Of a stretch of 40,983 bases of DNA, positions 19,021 to 30,204 are shown piece after piece. This DNA comes from an uncultured Chloroflexota bacterium (GTDB lineage Bacteria; Chloroflexota; Chloroflexia; Chloroflexales; Chloroflexaceae): NCBI GenBank assembly GCA_903915775.1, contig CAIWUD010000158.1:1-40983 (forward strand), read 5' to 3'. The translations under genes were made by a program, and so were the position numbers. The notes under the pieces are model-generated. The model searched no databases, was not told the DNA's origin, and was given only the letters and a program-made list of their open reading frames with translations. Numbering within the stretch: the first letter of the stretch is position 1; every line of letters starts with the position of its first letter.

Positions 19021-19558
19021 CGGTTCCTCCTGAGTAGTACAAGAGCCACGCAATGGCTAGCGCGGCCGAGCCTGAGGAAAATCCGATGTGACTTTTGCTG
19101 CCGTGGCCTCACGCTACGAGGGGAACGGGGGATGTCTGCTGGGTGGGCAGCAATAGCAAACCCCCGGCGAGAGTTTGCCGGGGGTTGAGTGGAGCACTAC
19201 CTGTGCCCCTCTTTAACTGGCACAGGTCAGCCTCAGCAACAACTCATCCACGACCGGCAGCGCACAGCGCATGCGACACAGCGGATTCAGGCGATTGTGT
19301 TGATGACTGCCTTCCATAGTTCCTTGTACGAACGCACCTGCGACCGCAGCAGGACGTTCGTTGTCCTCAAGCGCTGCGTGATCAGCCTCAACTGCTTCTC
19401 GTGTCTCCAGGCGCACGATGTGGGCCAGCGCATCTAGGCCCGCACAGAGTATAATTCGCCCGGTGCACGGTGTCAAATGGAGCGCTTCTCCCCAAACATC
19501 TCCGCTCTACCACATATGCTATACTGCGTCGCACCCTGATTGATAGGCCAGAGGAACC

Positions 19559-19833
19559 ATGCCGACGGCACTGCGTATCGGATCGGATCGTATCGGTTCT
19601 ACTTCTACTCCTACGATTGTGGGGAACCGCGCCACATGCATGTCGATCACGGTAACCTGAGCGCGAAGCTCTGGTTGGATCCAGACGTGCGGGTCGCCGA
19701 CAATCATGGCTATAGTCGGCGCGAGTTACGGGACATCGAACGGATCGCCCGCGAACATTTGGAGCAACTGCGCGATGAATGGGACAGCTTCCGCACCAGT
19801 TCTGACGGCGCCACCGAGAGCCGTCCATGTTAG
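19559..19833 (+). pseudogene. DUF4160 family protein gene with 5-bp tandem-repeat frameshift after codon 9 (or alternative TTG start at 19540)
   Basis: SD gaggaacc + ATG gives MPTALRIGS (DUF4160-like start); the body YRFYFYSYDCGEPRHMHVDHGNLSAKLWLDPDVRV lies in another frame. Removing one GATCG unit in atcggatcggatcg joins them exactly. Confidence 0.75.
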
Positions 19834-20095
19834 CGTTAGCGATGACACCTTGACCGTGGATCTCGAAGATGGCCGCACGATTGCCGTTCCGATCGGGTGG
19901 TTTCCGCGTTTAGCTTATGGCACAGCGCCTGAACGTGAACATGTGCAGATTGCGGGCGCGGGCTTTGGTCTGCATTGGCCCGATCTCGATGAAGATATCG
20001 GCGTCGAAGGGCTGCTCCTGGGAAAAAAATCGCTGGAGAGTCCGACATCATTCGCACGTTGGCTCGCACGGCGACGAGCAGAGCAACAGCCCTAG
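19775..20095 (+). CDS. DUF2442 family protein
   Basis: RAVHVSVSDDTLTVDLEDGRTIAVPIGWFPRLAYGTAPEREHVQIAGAGFGLHWPDLDEDIGVEGLLLGKKS; overlaps the DUF4160 frame by 59 nt. Confidence 0.85.
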   Translation: MNGTASAPVLTAPPRAVHVSVSDDTLTVDLEDGRTIAVPIGWFPRLAYGTAPEREHVQIAGAGFGLHWPDLDEDIGVEGLLLGKKSLESPTSFARWLARRRAEQQP

Positions 20096-20164
20096 GTACC
20101 ACCAGCATACGCGAGGTATGGGAAGGCACAGCCCTCCACAAGCACTCGGTGGCAGCCGTCACGG

Positions 20165-21001
20165 CTAGAAACTACCCAGATCGATGGGGCGGTAACGCTC
20201 AGCAGCGCTCTGAGCCGCAGCCTCCTCGGCATCGCTCCAAGGGACTGGCTCGAGCATGACCCCATGCTGCTGGGCGAGCACATCGGCAAAAGTGGCCATC
20301 AGCAGCGCCGGCTCTGGAACGAGCGGTAAGAGCTCGTCCAGGCCAACCACACGTGCTGCAAGAGCCCTACTCGTTGCGCTTCGCTCCTCGTCGGTGAGGC
20401 GGAGCAGTGCAGTCAGGGCCTCACCGGGCCAGGTGCTGTAGAGACCAACCTGAAAGAGCGCCCCGGCCCGCCGCCGGATCTGTGAGAAGCCGACCAGCTT
20501 GCGCCCACCAACAATGACCTCGTAGGGCGAACGACCACCGAAACAGGCTCTGCGTACGCGATCATCTGTGGCGAGGGTGTCAGTTCGTGCAGTCGGAACG
20601 GGCACTAACTCAACGGCGCTCAGCCCCAACCTAGTCAGCACCTCAACCCAGGCCGCACCAAGCCAGGCGTAGGAACTGGTGATATCAGTGCGGTAGAGGG
20701 GATGATCTGGTGGTAGCGCGAGATCCTGCATGAGCAGGCCAGGTACGAAGAGCACCGCTGTGCCTCCGGAAGCGCGGCGGTGCAGGTTCACCCCGGTCTG
20801 GCGCAGCGCCGCACTATCCACCTCACCGAGGCGCTGACCTGAACCGATGACGAGAGCCCGTTGCGTCGCACCGTACCAGCGCACTGCCGGCCGCCCCGTC
20901 GTGAGCATGCCCGTCAGGAGGGCCTCTCCGCGTGCCAACTCATCGTCAGCCTTCGCTGCACTGTACGGGAGCAGCCGCCAGATCTGCGCAGATTCGCCCA
21001 T
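20165..21001 (-). CDS. Lipoate-protein ligase A family protein
   Basis: LVIGSGQRLGEVDSAALRQTGVNLHRRASGGTAVLF, GRSPYEVIVGGRKLVGFSQIRRRAGALFQ. Start overlaps the upstream MFS stop (TGATG). Confidence 0.85.
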   Translation of the reverse strand: MGESAQIWRLLPYSAAKADDELARGEALLTGMLTTGRPAVRWYGATQRALVIGSGQRLGEVDSAALRQTGVNLHRRASGGTAVLFVPGLLMQDLALPPDHPLYRTDITSSYAWLGAAWVEVLTRLGLSAVELVPVPTARTDTLATDDRVRRACFGGRSPYEVIVGGRKLVGFSQIRRRAGALFQVGLYSTWPGEALTALLRLTDEERSATSRALAARVVGLDELLPLVPEPALLMATFADVLAQQHGVMLEPVPWSDAEEAAAQSAAERYRPIDLGSF

Positions 21002-22212
21002 CAACCGCTCCGGCTCGGCTGCTGTATCGGTAGGCAGAGGAGCGACAGGAGGGCGATTATGCCGTAGAGCAGGGCGATGGCGAGAAAGATTCCCCGTAGG
21101 TCGAGGAGCAGCACAACCGCAGCACCAACAATCGGTGCGAGCGATCGGGCACCTGACATGATCGCGTTATCGATGCCGTAGATCGCACCTTCACTCCCCC
21201 CGCCCGTATAGTGGCTCAGGAGCGCACTGATTGAGGGTGTCACTCCACCCCACGCCGCCCCCGCCAGGAGTTGCAGCAAGAGGAGTTGCCAGGGTGAGTT
21301 GACCAACGGGTGTACCAGGTAGAGTAGTGCGCCCACCGTCGTGCAGCCGATCAACACCCTCCGATGCCCCTTCTGGTCGCCCAGGCGCCCAAAGAAGATG
21401 GCCGTCGTGAGACTAGCCGCCGAGGCGCTGCCCACAATCAGTCCGGTGAAGGTGGCAATATGGTCGCTGCTATGCATCAGGGAGGTGATGAAGAGCGGTG
21501 CAAAGGGGATGAGCATCGTATTCGCTAGGCTGCCGAGAAAGCGTAGGCTATACGTTAGGGACATGCTCGGCGTGGTCATAATCGTACGCCAACTGCTCAG
21601 CATGCTCTGACGCGGACGCTCAGCCCCTCCCGTAGGTCGCTTATCACGCCGTACACCAAAGGTAACGAGCAGGCCGGCGAGGAGCAGGAGCGACGCGGTT
21701 AGGATGAAGGGCAGCCGATAGCCAAAGGCATCGGCCAACACCCCACCAACGAGGGGCCCCAGGGCGATCCCTGTCCAGAGACCCATCTGGAGGGTGCCCA
21801 TCGCGTAGCCTAGACGATCGCGAGGTGCCTCGGTTGCAACAAGGGCATTGGCTGCCGAGAGTGTACCCGTAAACATCCCCTGTACGGCACGCACCAGGGC
21901 AAGCTCCTCGGCTGAGCGCACAAAAGCCATGAGGAGGAGGAGGATTGCTCCCGAGAACATCGCTCGCTCGAGCATCAACTTGTGGCCAAAACGATCCGAG
22001 AGTGCGCCCCAGATCGGTGAGGAGATCGCCATCGTGAGCGCCTGCCCACTGAAGACCACGCCTGCCCAAAACTCGATGCTCATCCCGGTCTGCGTACCAA
22101 GCTCGGCTACGTAGAGGGGCAGAAAGGGGAAGATGATCGCAAAGCCTAGTGCCGAGATGAGTTGGGCCGCGAACATGATCCAGAGGGTTGTTTGCCAGCG
22201 TTGTGTAGCCAT
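21001..22212 (-). CDS. MFS transporter
   Basis: 403 aa, about 12 TM segments, GALSDRFGHK (MFS loop 2-3 motif). Confidence 0.92.
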   Translation of the reverse strand: MATQRWQTTLWIMFAAQLISALGFAIIFPFLPLYVAELGTQTGMSIEFWAGVVFSGQALTMAISSPIWGALSDRFGHKLMLERAMFSGAILLLLMAFVRSAEELALVRAVQGMFTGTLSAANALVATEAPRDRLGYAMGTLQMGLWTGIALGPLVGGVLADAFGYRLPFILTASLLLLAGLLVTFGVRRDKRPTGGAERPRQSMLSSWRTIMTTPSMSLTYSLRFLGSLANTMLIPFAPLFITSLMHSSDHIATFTGLIVGSASAASLTTAIFFGRLGDQKGHRRVLIGCTTVGALLYLVHPLVNSPWQLLLLQLLAGAAWGGVTPSISALLSHYTGGGSEGAIYGIDNAIMSGARSLAPIVGAAVVLLLDLRGIFLAIALLYGIIALLSLLCLPIQQPSRSG

Positions 22213-23111
22213 CAGTGCGCCATGAAGTGTTCAAGCCGGTCGATGTCGTCCAGAGCGAGCCACTGGAGCATAGCCCGCTGCACGCCGGCTGCAGCGTACG
22301 CATCCAACTGTGCACGAACTTCAGATGGCGTTCCCACCACCATTCCCCGGGCAATCAACGCCTCACGATCGCGGCCGGCGAGCTGGTTACGCAGATCAGC
22401 TTCATCACGACCATAGACCATGCCCAGCATCAGCGAACGGCGTACAGAACTAGGTGTACGCCCACGGGCTACTAGGAGCGTATCGAGCTCATGGTTCAAC
22501 TCGGCAAAGCGAGCCGGAGTGATGTAGACGCCATTCCACTCATCGGCGTAGCGTGCTGCGAGGGGCAGCGTACGTTTTGGCCCGTTACCACCGATCACGA
22601 TTGGTGGACCACCGGGGCGCTGAGGACGTGGAAGTAGAATCGCCTCATTGAGCCGGTAGTAGCTGCCCTGAAAACTGATGGGTGTATCACTGCGGAGCAG
22701 CCCAGTAATTACTTCAAGCCCCTCAGCAAAACGGTCGAAGCGTGGACCAACATCCAGAAGCTCAAAGCCGAAGTTGGTATGTTCACGTACCTGCCAACCT
22801 GCGCCCAGGCCAAGCTGCAATCGCCCGCCCGCGAGGTCGTCAACTGCAGCGGCCATACGCGCTAACATCGTTGGTTCGCGGAATGAGAGTGGTGAGACGA
22901 TCGGGCCAAACTCGAGCCGCGAGCTGTTGCAGGCTAGCCAGGTGAGCGAAACCCAGAGCTCGAGCGAATCTTTGTCGGGTGGGTTAGCGTTGGTGTAGTG
23001 GTCGGAACGGTAGAGCCCGGCAAAGCCAAGCTCCTCGGCAGCGCGGGCCAGTCGCTGCCAGCGCTCCCAGGTCAGACCATCCTGACCCTCGATCATAAGT
23101 GCGAGATCCAT
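22212..23111 (-). CDS. LLM-class flavin-dependent oxidoreductase
   Basis: MDLALMIEGQDGLTWERWQRLARAAEELGFAGLYRSDHY, GRLQLGLGAGWQVREHTNFGF, PPIVIGGNGPKRTLPLAARYADEWN. ATG at 23111. Confidence 0.92.
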   Translation of the reverse strand: MDLALMIEGQDGLTWERWQRLARAAEELGFAGLYRSDHYTNANPPDKDSLELWVSLTWLACNSSRLEFGPIVSPLSFREPTMLARMAAAVDDLAGGRLQLGLGAGWQVREHTNFGFELLDVGPRFDRFAEGLEVITGLLRSDTPISFQGSYYRLNEAILLPRPQRPGGPPIVIGGNGPKRTLPLAARYADEWNGVYITPARFAELNHELDTLLVARGRTPSSVRRSLMLGMVYGRDEADLRNQLAGRDREALIARGMVVGTPSEVRAQLDAYAAAGVQRAMLQWLALDDIDRLEHFMAH

Positions 23112-23287
23112 CGCTGTTTCTCCAAGGTGGCATGCTTCAAGCAAGCACGGCCATGGTACGGGAGGCGCAGAGGGCTTCGCCCCCTTAAAGAATTGGAGCG
23201 TGGGCGTCTTACCCACGCAGAGGTGCCGGGCTGTTTCAGCGAACCGGCTGTTGGGGCAACCCCCCGTGGTTGCCCTGCTGTTCGCTT

Positions 23288-23311
23288 CCCCCAAACGTGA
23301 ATAGGCACCCC
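23288..23311. repeat. Repeat module C copy
   Basis: ccccaaacgtgaataggcacccc, similar to ccccaaacgtgaacaggtaccc at 35043. Confidence 0.6.
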
Positions 23312-23477
23312 CTGAGGGCTTCGCCCCCTCGACGAAAGCTGCTATAGTATAGCGCAGGAATGCAAGCGGCCGATCGCGCCTAGTTGTGGTTCGCCAAGGG
23401 CTTCGACGAGGCGGAACGGGCTACTGTGTGCGATCTGACCCTACGCCCATCCAGCCTGATACGCTCAAGGAAGGTCT

Positions 23478-24353
23478 ATGCGTCGAGTAACTATCGGCAT
23501 GGTGCAGCTCCGTTGCACCGACGACAGCAGTAAGAACATGGCCGCTGCAGTGGCCGGGATACGTGAAGCAGCGGATCAGGGGGCACAGATCATCTGCCTA
23601 CCCGAACTCTTTCGCTCCCTCTACTTCTGTCAGAGCGAAGATCATCGCCACTTTGCCCTCGCCGAACCAGTGCCGGGGCCGTCAACCGCACGCTTCAGTG
23701 ACCTCGCCCGCGAGCTTGGCGTCGTGATTATCGCGAGCCTGTTTGAGCGGCGTGCCCCTGGTCTCTACCATAATACGACGGCTGTGCTCGACGCTGATGG
23801 GAGCTACCTGGGTAAGTATCGTAAGATGCACATCCCTGATGATCCCCTCTTCTACGAGAAGTTCTACTTTACACCGGGTGATCTTGGTTTTCAGGTCTTT
23901 GCTACGCGCTACGGACGCATTGGCGTGCTCATCTGCTGGGACCAGTGGTACCCCGAAGCCGCCCGTCTCACGGCCATGCGTGGCGCTGAACTGCTCTTCT
24001 ACCCAACGGCTATCGGTTGGCATCCCTCCGAGAAGGCAGCCTATGGCCGTGCTCAGCACCAGAGTTGGGAGTTGATCCAGCGCTCCCATGCCGTCGCGAA
24101 CGGCTGTTACGTGGTCAGTGTCAACCGTACCGGTCACGAGGGCGACACCTCGGGTGGCATTGAGTTCTGGGGCCAGAGCTTCATCAGCGACCCCCAGGGG
24201 GATCTCCTGGTGGTGGCCCCGGTGGATACGCCCGCCGTTGTCGTCCATCCTATTGATCTCGACCGTATCGACACGCAGCGTACCCATTGGCCCTTCTTGC
24301 GCGATCGACGTATCGATGCCTACGCTGACCTGACTCGGCGCTATCTTGATTGA
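23478..24353 (+). CDS. aguB: N-carbamoylputrescine amidase (carbon-nitrogen hydrolase family)
   Basis: CLPELFRSLYFCQSED (Glu), KYRKMHIPDDPLFYEKFYFTPGD (Lys), GVLICWDQWYPEAARL (Cys); adjacent to agmatine deiminase. Confidence 0.92.
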   Translation: MRRVTIGMVQLRCTDDSSKNMAAAVAGIREAADQGAQIICLPELFRSLYFCQSEDHRHFALAEPVPGPSTARFSDLARELGVVIIASLFERRAPGLYHNTTAVLDADGSYLGKYRKMHIPDDPLFYEKFYFTPGDLGFQVFATRYGRIGVLICWDQWYPEAARLTAMRGAELLFYPTAIGWHPSEKAAYGRAQHQSWELIQRSHAVANGCYVVSVNRTGHEGDTSGGIEFWGQSFISDPQGDLLVVAPVDTPAVVVHPIDLDRIDTQRTHWPFLRDRRIDAYADLTRRYLD

Positions 24354-24357
24354 GGGG

Positions 24358-24500
24358 TGGTTCGGTTTCGGCTGCGCCAGCTTGATCATCTGCTACTACC
24401 AGGGCGAGGTTGGTTTTTTTGTGGAGAGCCTTGCCCTCCACACCGCCCGTACCGCTGGTCAGCCAGGTTAGGGTTTTTGTGGAGGGTCGCATCCCTACGC
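24358..24500. repeat. Dispersed intergenic repeat copy, partly duplicated
   Basis: ttcggctgcgccagcttgatc...gaggttggtttttttgtggagagccttgccctccacaccgcccgt and a second ggttagggtttttgtggagggtcgc. Confidence 0.8.
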
Positions 24501-24520
24501 TGGTCAAATGGAGTAAACTC

Positions 24521-25558
24521 ATGCAACACACCCCTCACTCGCTCGGCTACCGCATGCCTGCCGAATGGACTCCCCATCAGGCAACATGGCTCTCCTGGCC
24601 GCACAAAGAGGCGAGTTGGCCAGGTAAGCTCGCAGCCATCCTGCCGATCTATGCCCAGGCTGTCGCAGCCCTCGCCCGCTCGGAGCCAGTGCATATCAAT
24701 GTGAATGATGCCACCATGGAGGCGCAAGCACGAGCACTACTCGCCGCAGCCGGCGCAGAGGGTCAGATCCAGTTCCACCACTTCCCCACCAACGATGCCT
24801 GGTGCCGTGACCACGGGGCGATCTTCGTCATCCGTGACGAAGCACCGCGCATGGTGGCTATCGACTGGGACTATAACGCCTGGGGTGGCAAATATCCACC
24901 CTATGACCTCGACAACGCGATTCCGCGCCAGATGGCCGCCTACCTCGATCTGCCCTGTTTGCCCACCGCAATGGTGCTCGAAGGCGGATCGATCGATGTT
25001 GATGGTCAGGGCCTGCTCCTCACGAGCGAACAGTGTCTGCTCAACCCCAACCGTAACCCCAACCTTGACCAAGCTACGATCGAGGCGCAGCTGCGCAACT
25101 TTCTGGGTGTCGAGAAGATCCTCTGGCTTGGCGAGGGTATTGTGGGGGATGATACCGATGGCCATATCGATGATATGGCCCGCTTCGTTGCCCCTGGTGT
25201 GGTAGTGGCCGCTGTTGAGGAGGATCCCCTGGATGAGAACTACGCCCCGCTCCAGGAGAATCTGGAGCGCCTCCACGCCATGACCGACCTGGCAGGACGT
25301 CCTCTCACCATCCTGACCATCCCCATGCCCCCACCGATTAGCTACGAGGGGCAGCGTCTACCGGCAAGTTATGCCAACTTCTACATTGGCAACTCTCTAC
25401 TGCTGCTGCCTACCTTTGGCCATCCCAACGACGCGCGTGTACGCGACACCCTCCAGCGCTGCTTCCCCGAGCGCGACATCGTTGGCCTCGACTGCCGCGA
25501 AATTGTTTGGGGCCTCGGTGCCTGGCACTGCCTGACCCAACAGGTACCTGCAGTGTAG
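24521..25558 (+). CDS. aguA: Agmatine deiminase
   Basis: RMPAEWTPHQATWLSWPH, NDAWCRDHGAIFV, AWGGKYPPYDLDNAIP, LEGGSIDVDGQGLLLTSEQCLLNPNRNP, DDTDGHIDDMARFV, VWGLGAWHCLTQQ. ATG 24521. Confidence 0.95.
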   Translation: MQHTPHSLGYRMPAEWTPHQATWLSWPHKEASWPGKLAAILPIYAQAVAALARSEPVHINVNDATMEAQARALLAAAGAEGQIQFHHFPTNDAWCRDHGAIFVIRDEAPRMVAIDWDYNAWGGKYPPYDLDNAIPRQMAAYLDLPCLPTAMVLEGGSIDVDGQGLLLTSEQCLLNPNRNPNLDQATIEAQLRNFLGVEKILWLGEGIVGDDTDGHIDDMARFVAPGVVVAAVEEDPLDENYAPLQENLERLHAMTDLAGRPLTILTIPMPPPISYEGQRLPASYANFYIGNSLLLLPTFGHPNDARVRDTLQRCFPERDIVGLDCREIVWGLGAWHCLTQQVPAV

Positions 25559-25584
25559 CGCATGGCAGTGGTACAATGTGAGGT

Positions 25585-25650
25585 GCGGGCTGTGCTATCC
25601 ACGGTACAGCCAAACGGCCACGCTGGCGCAGCCGAAATTGAAGCATGTCT
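25585..25650. repeat. Partial dispersed repeat copy
   Basis: aacggccacgctggcgcagccgaaattgaagcatg is the conserved outer edge of the family; 17 nt upstream of glnA. Confidence 0.65.
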
Positions 25651-25664
25651 GAAGGCAAGCAGCT

Positions 25665-27002
25665 ATGAGCGACGACCCACGTCAAGCGTTACTGCAACAG
25701 GTTGAGGCGCAGCGCGTCGCCTTTATCAATCTCCAGTTTACCGATATCCTGGGCATGGCCAAAACCGTGACCCTCCCCGCCGGTGAGCTTGAAGATGCCC
25801 TCGGCCATGGGGTCTGGTTCGACGGCTCGGCGATCGAGGGCTTTGCCCGCATCGTTGAGAGCGATATGTACCTGGTGCCCGATCTGACCACCTATACGCT
25901 TATCCCGTGGGATCAGCACGAGGGTCTGGCGACAGCGCGCTTAATCTGCAACATCCATACCCCTGATGGCCGCCCCTTCGCTGGCGATCCCCGTAACGTA
26001 CTTGCCCAGGTCGCTGGGCAGGCAGCCGATCTGGGGTATGACTTCTACGTCGCCCCTGAGATCGAGTTCTTCCTCTTCAAGCCTGATAGCGACGGACATC
26101 ACGCCCCCATCCCCCATGACCACGCCGGCTACTTCGATGTTTCCACCGATCAGGCGACCCTCATCCGGCGCCAGATGGTACGGGCGCTCCAGGACTTGGG
26201 TATTGTAGTTGAAGCCTCACACCACGAGGTGGCCGCTGGGCAGCACGAGATCGATCTGCGCCATACCAGAGTGATCCAGGCTGCCGATCAGACGGTTACG
26301 ACGCGTCTGACGGTCAAGGCTATTGCCCAACTCAACGCGCTCTATGCTACCTTCATGCCCAAACCGATTGCTGGCGTCAATGGGAGTGGCATGCACCTCC
26401 ATCAGAGCCTGACCGATCGGGTGACTGGACAGAATGCCTTCGCCGATCCAAGTGACCCCTACGGTCTCTCAGCGACTGCCCGCCACTTCATTGCCGGTCT
26501 GCTGGAACATGCCCGTGGGATGTGTGCCGTTCTGGCACCCTTGGTCAACTCCTACAAGCGGCTGGTACCGGGCTTCGAGGCACCGGTGCATATCTCCTGG
26601 GGGCGTACCAATCGCTCGGCGCTGGTGCGGGTGCCGCGGGTAACGACGGGGCGCAGCCAAAGTACGCGGGTCGAGTTGCGTTGCCCCGATCCGGCGTGTA
26701 ACCCCTACCTGGCCTACGCCGTGATGCTTGCCGCAGGCCTGGATGGCATCAAGCGCAAACTGCCCCTCCGCGAGGCAGCTGAAGAAGATCTCTTCCACGT
26801 CGATCCGCGTGCCCGCGGCCTCGCTACCCTGCCCATCTCACTGGGTGAAGCACTCAATGCCCTACGCCAAGACGAGTTGATCCAGCAGGCCCTCGGCCCA
26901 ATCATCTACGAACGCTTCCTCGATGCTCGCCAACTTGAGTGGGAGAGCTACCGCACCCATGTCTCCACATGGGAAGTTTCAAACTACCTGACTATTTTCT
27001 AA
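25665..27002 (+). CDS. glnA: Glutamine synthetase type I
   Basis: DGSAIEGFARIVESDMYLVPDL, EIEFFLF, GVNGSGMHLHQSL, NSYKRLVPGFEAPVHISWGRTNRSALVR, ELRCPDPACNPYLAY. Confidence 0.93.
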   Translation: MSDDPRQALLQQVEAQRVAFINLQFTDILGMAKTVTLPAGELEDALGHGVWFDGSAIEGFARIVESDMYLVPDLTTYTLIPWDQHEGLATARLICNIHTPDGRPFAGDPRNVLAQVAGQAADLGYDFYVAPEIEFFLFKPDSDGHHAPIPHDHAGYFDVSTDQATLIRRQMVRALQDLGIVVEASHHEVAAGQHEIDLRHTRVIQAADQTVTTRLTVKAIAQLNALYATFMPKPIAGVNGSGMHLHQSLTDRVTGQNAFADPSDPYGLSATARHFIAGLLEHARGMCAVLAPLVNSYKRLVPGFEAPVHISWGRTNRSALVRVPRVTTGRSQSTRVELRCPDPACNPYLAYAVMLAAGLDGIKRKLPLREAAEEDLFHVDPRARGLATLPISLGEALNALRQDELIQQALGPIIYERFLDARQLEWESYRTHVSTWEVSNYLTIF

Positions 27003-27017
27003 ACGAGGTTCGCTCCC

Positions 27018-29744
<2,727 letters not shown>

Positions 29745-29802
29745 TCGGGGTAGGGCAGAGCCCTCCATGCCTCCCCGCGGTGAAGTTAGACGCGTACAGT
29801 GC

Positions 29803-30204
29803 CTAAGGTAGATCAGGTTGAATCAGTTCGATCGACCGATCTAGGCTGGCATGGCGTACCGCGGGGAGCGCCAGCGAGGCCGCAATGCGGCTCGCTGTGC
29901 CCTCGACGACCAGCGTATGGCCGATCTCCCCGCCATGGGTTGTGAGGTCGAGGGCCGAGAGCGTCTCAATGGTCTGTTTCAGGCTGTGGACCATCTGCCG
30001 TCGACGACAGGCAATGAGCTCTTCGCGGTAGGCTTTACGCGAGGTAAAATGCCGAGGATCGGGTTCGGGTCGCTCACCCTCATTACGCTGATCATTCGCG
30101 GTGAGGAGAACAATTGCCCGCAACACTTCATCACCCTGAGCCTGCTCCAGAGCCTCGCGAAGCCGTTCATCGGCCTTCATGAGCAACTCGTGGTTGAGCT
30201 TCAT
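29803..30204 (-). CDS. Small protein with putative I9 propeptide-like C-terminus, paired with subtilase
   Basis: Start codon overlaps the stop of the S8 peptidase gene (ATGA). C-terminus TLVVEGTASRIAASLALPAVRHASLDRSIELIQP aligns ungapped with the S8 prodomain. Confidence 0.75.
   Translation of the reverse strand: MKLNHELLMKADERLREALEQAQGDEVLRAIVLLTANDQRNEGERPEPDPRHFTSRKAYREELIACRRRQMVHSLKQTIETLSALDLTTHGGEIGHTLVVEGTASRIAASLALPAVRHASLDRSIELIQPDLP

Noticed and set aside
19021-19200. Canonical M-box riboswitch upstream of mgtE
   Set aside because: Only a short GTGAGGC-like match; the remaining conserved M-box segments and length are not present. Kept only as a point to test.
19213-19476. 87-aa minus-strand ORF between mgtE and the DUF4160 gene
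   Set aside because: No family recognised, no clear SD, plus-strand ORFs overlap it; could be a gene remnant but evidence is too weak.
27003-27017. T-box leader for valS
   Set aside because: Only 15 bp separate glnA and valS; no room for a T-box, so valS is probably co-transcribed or has an internal promoter.
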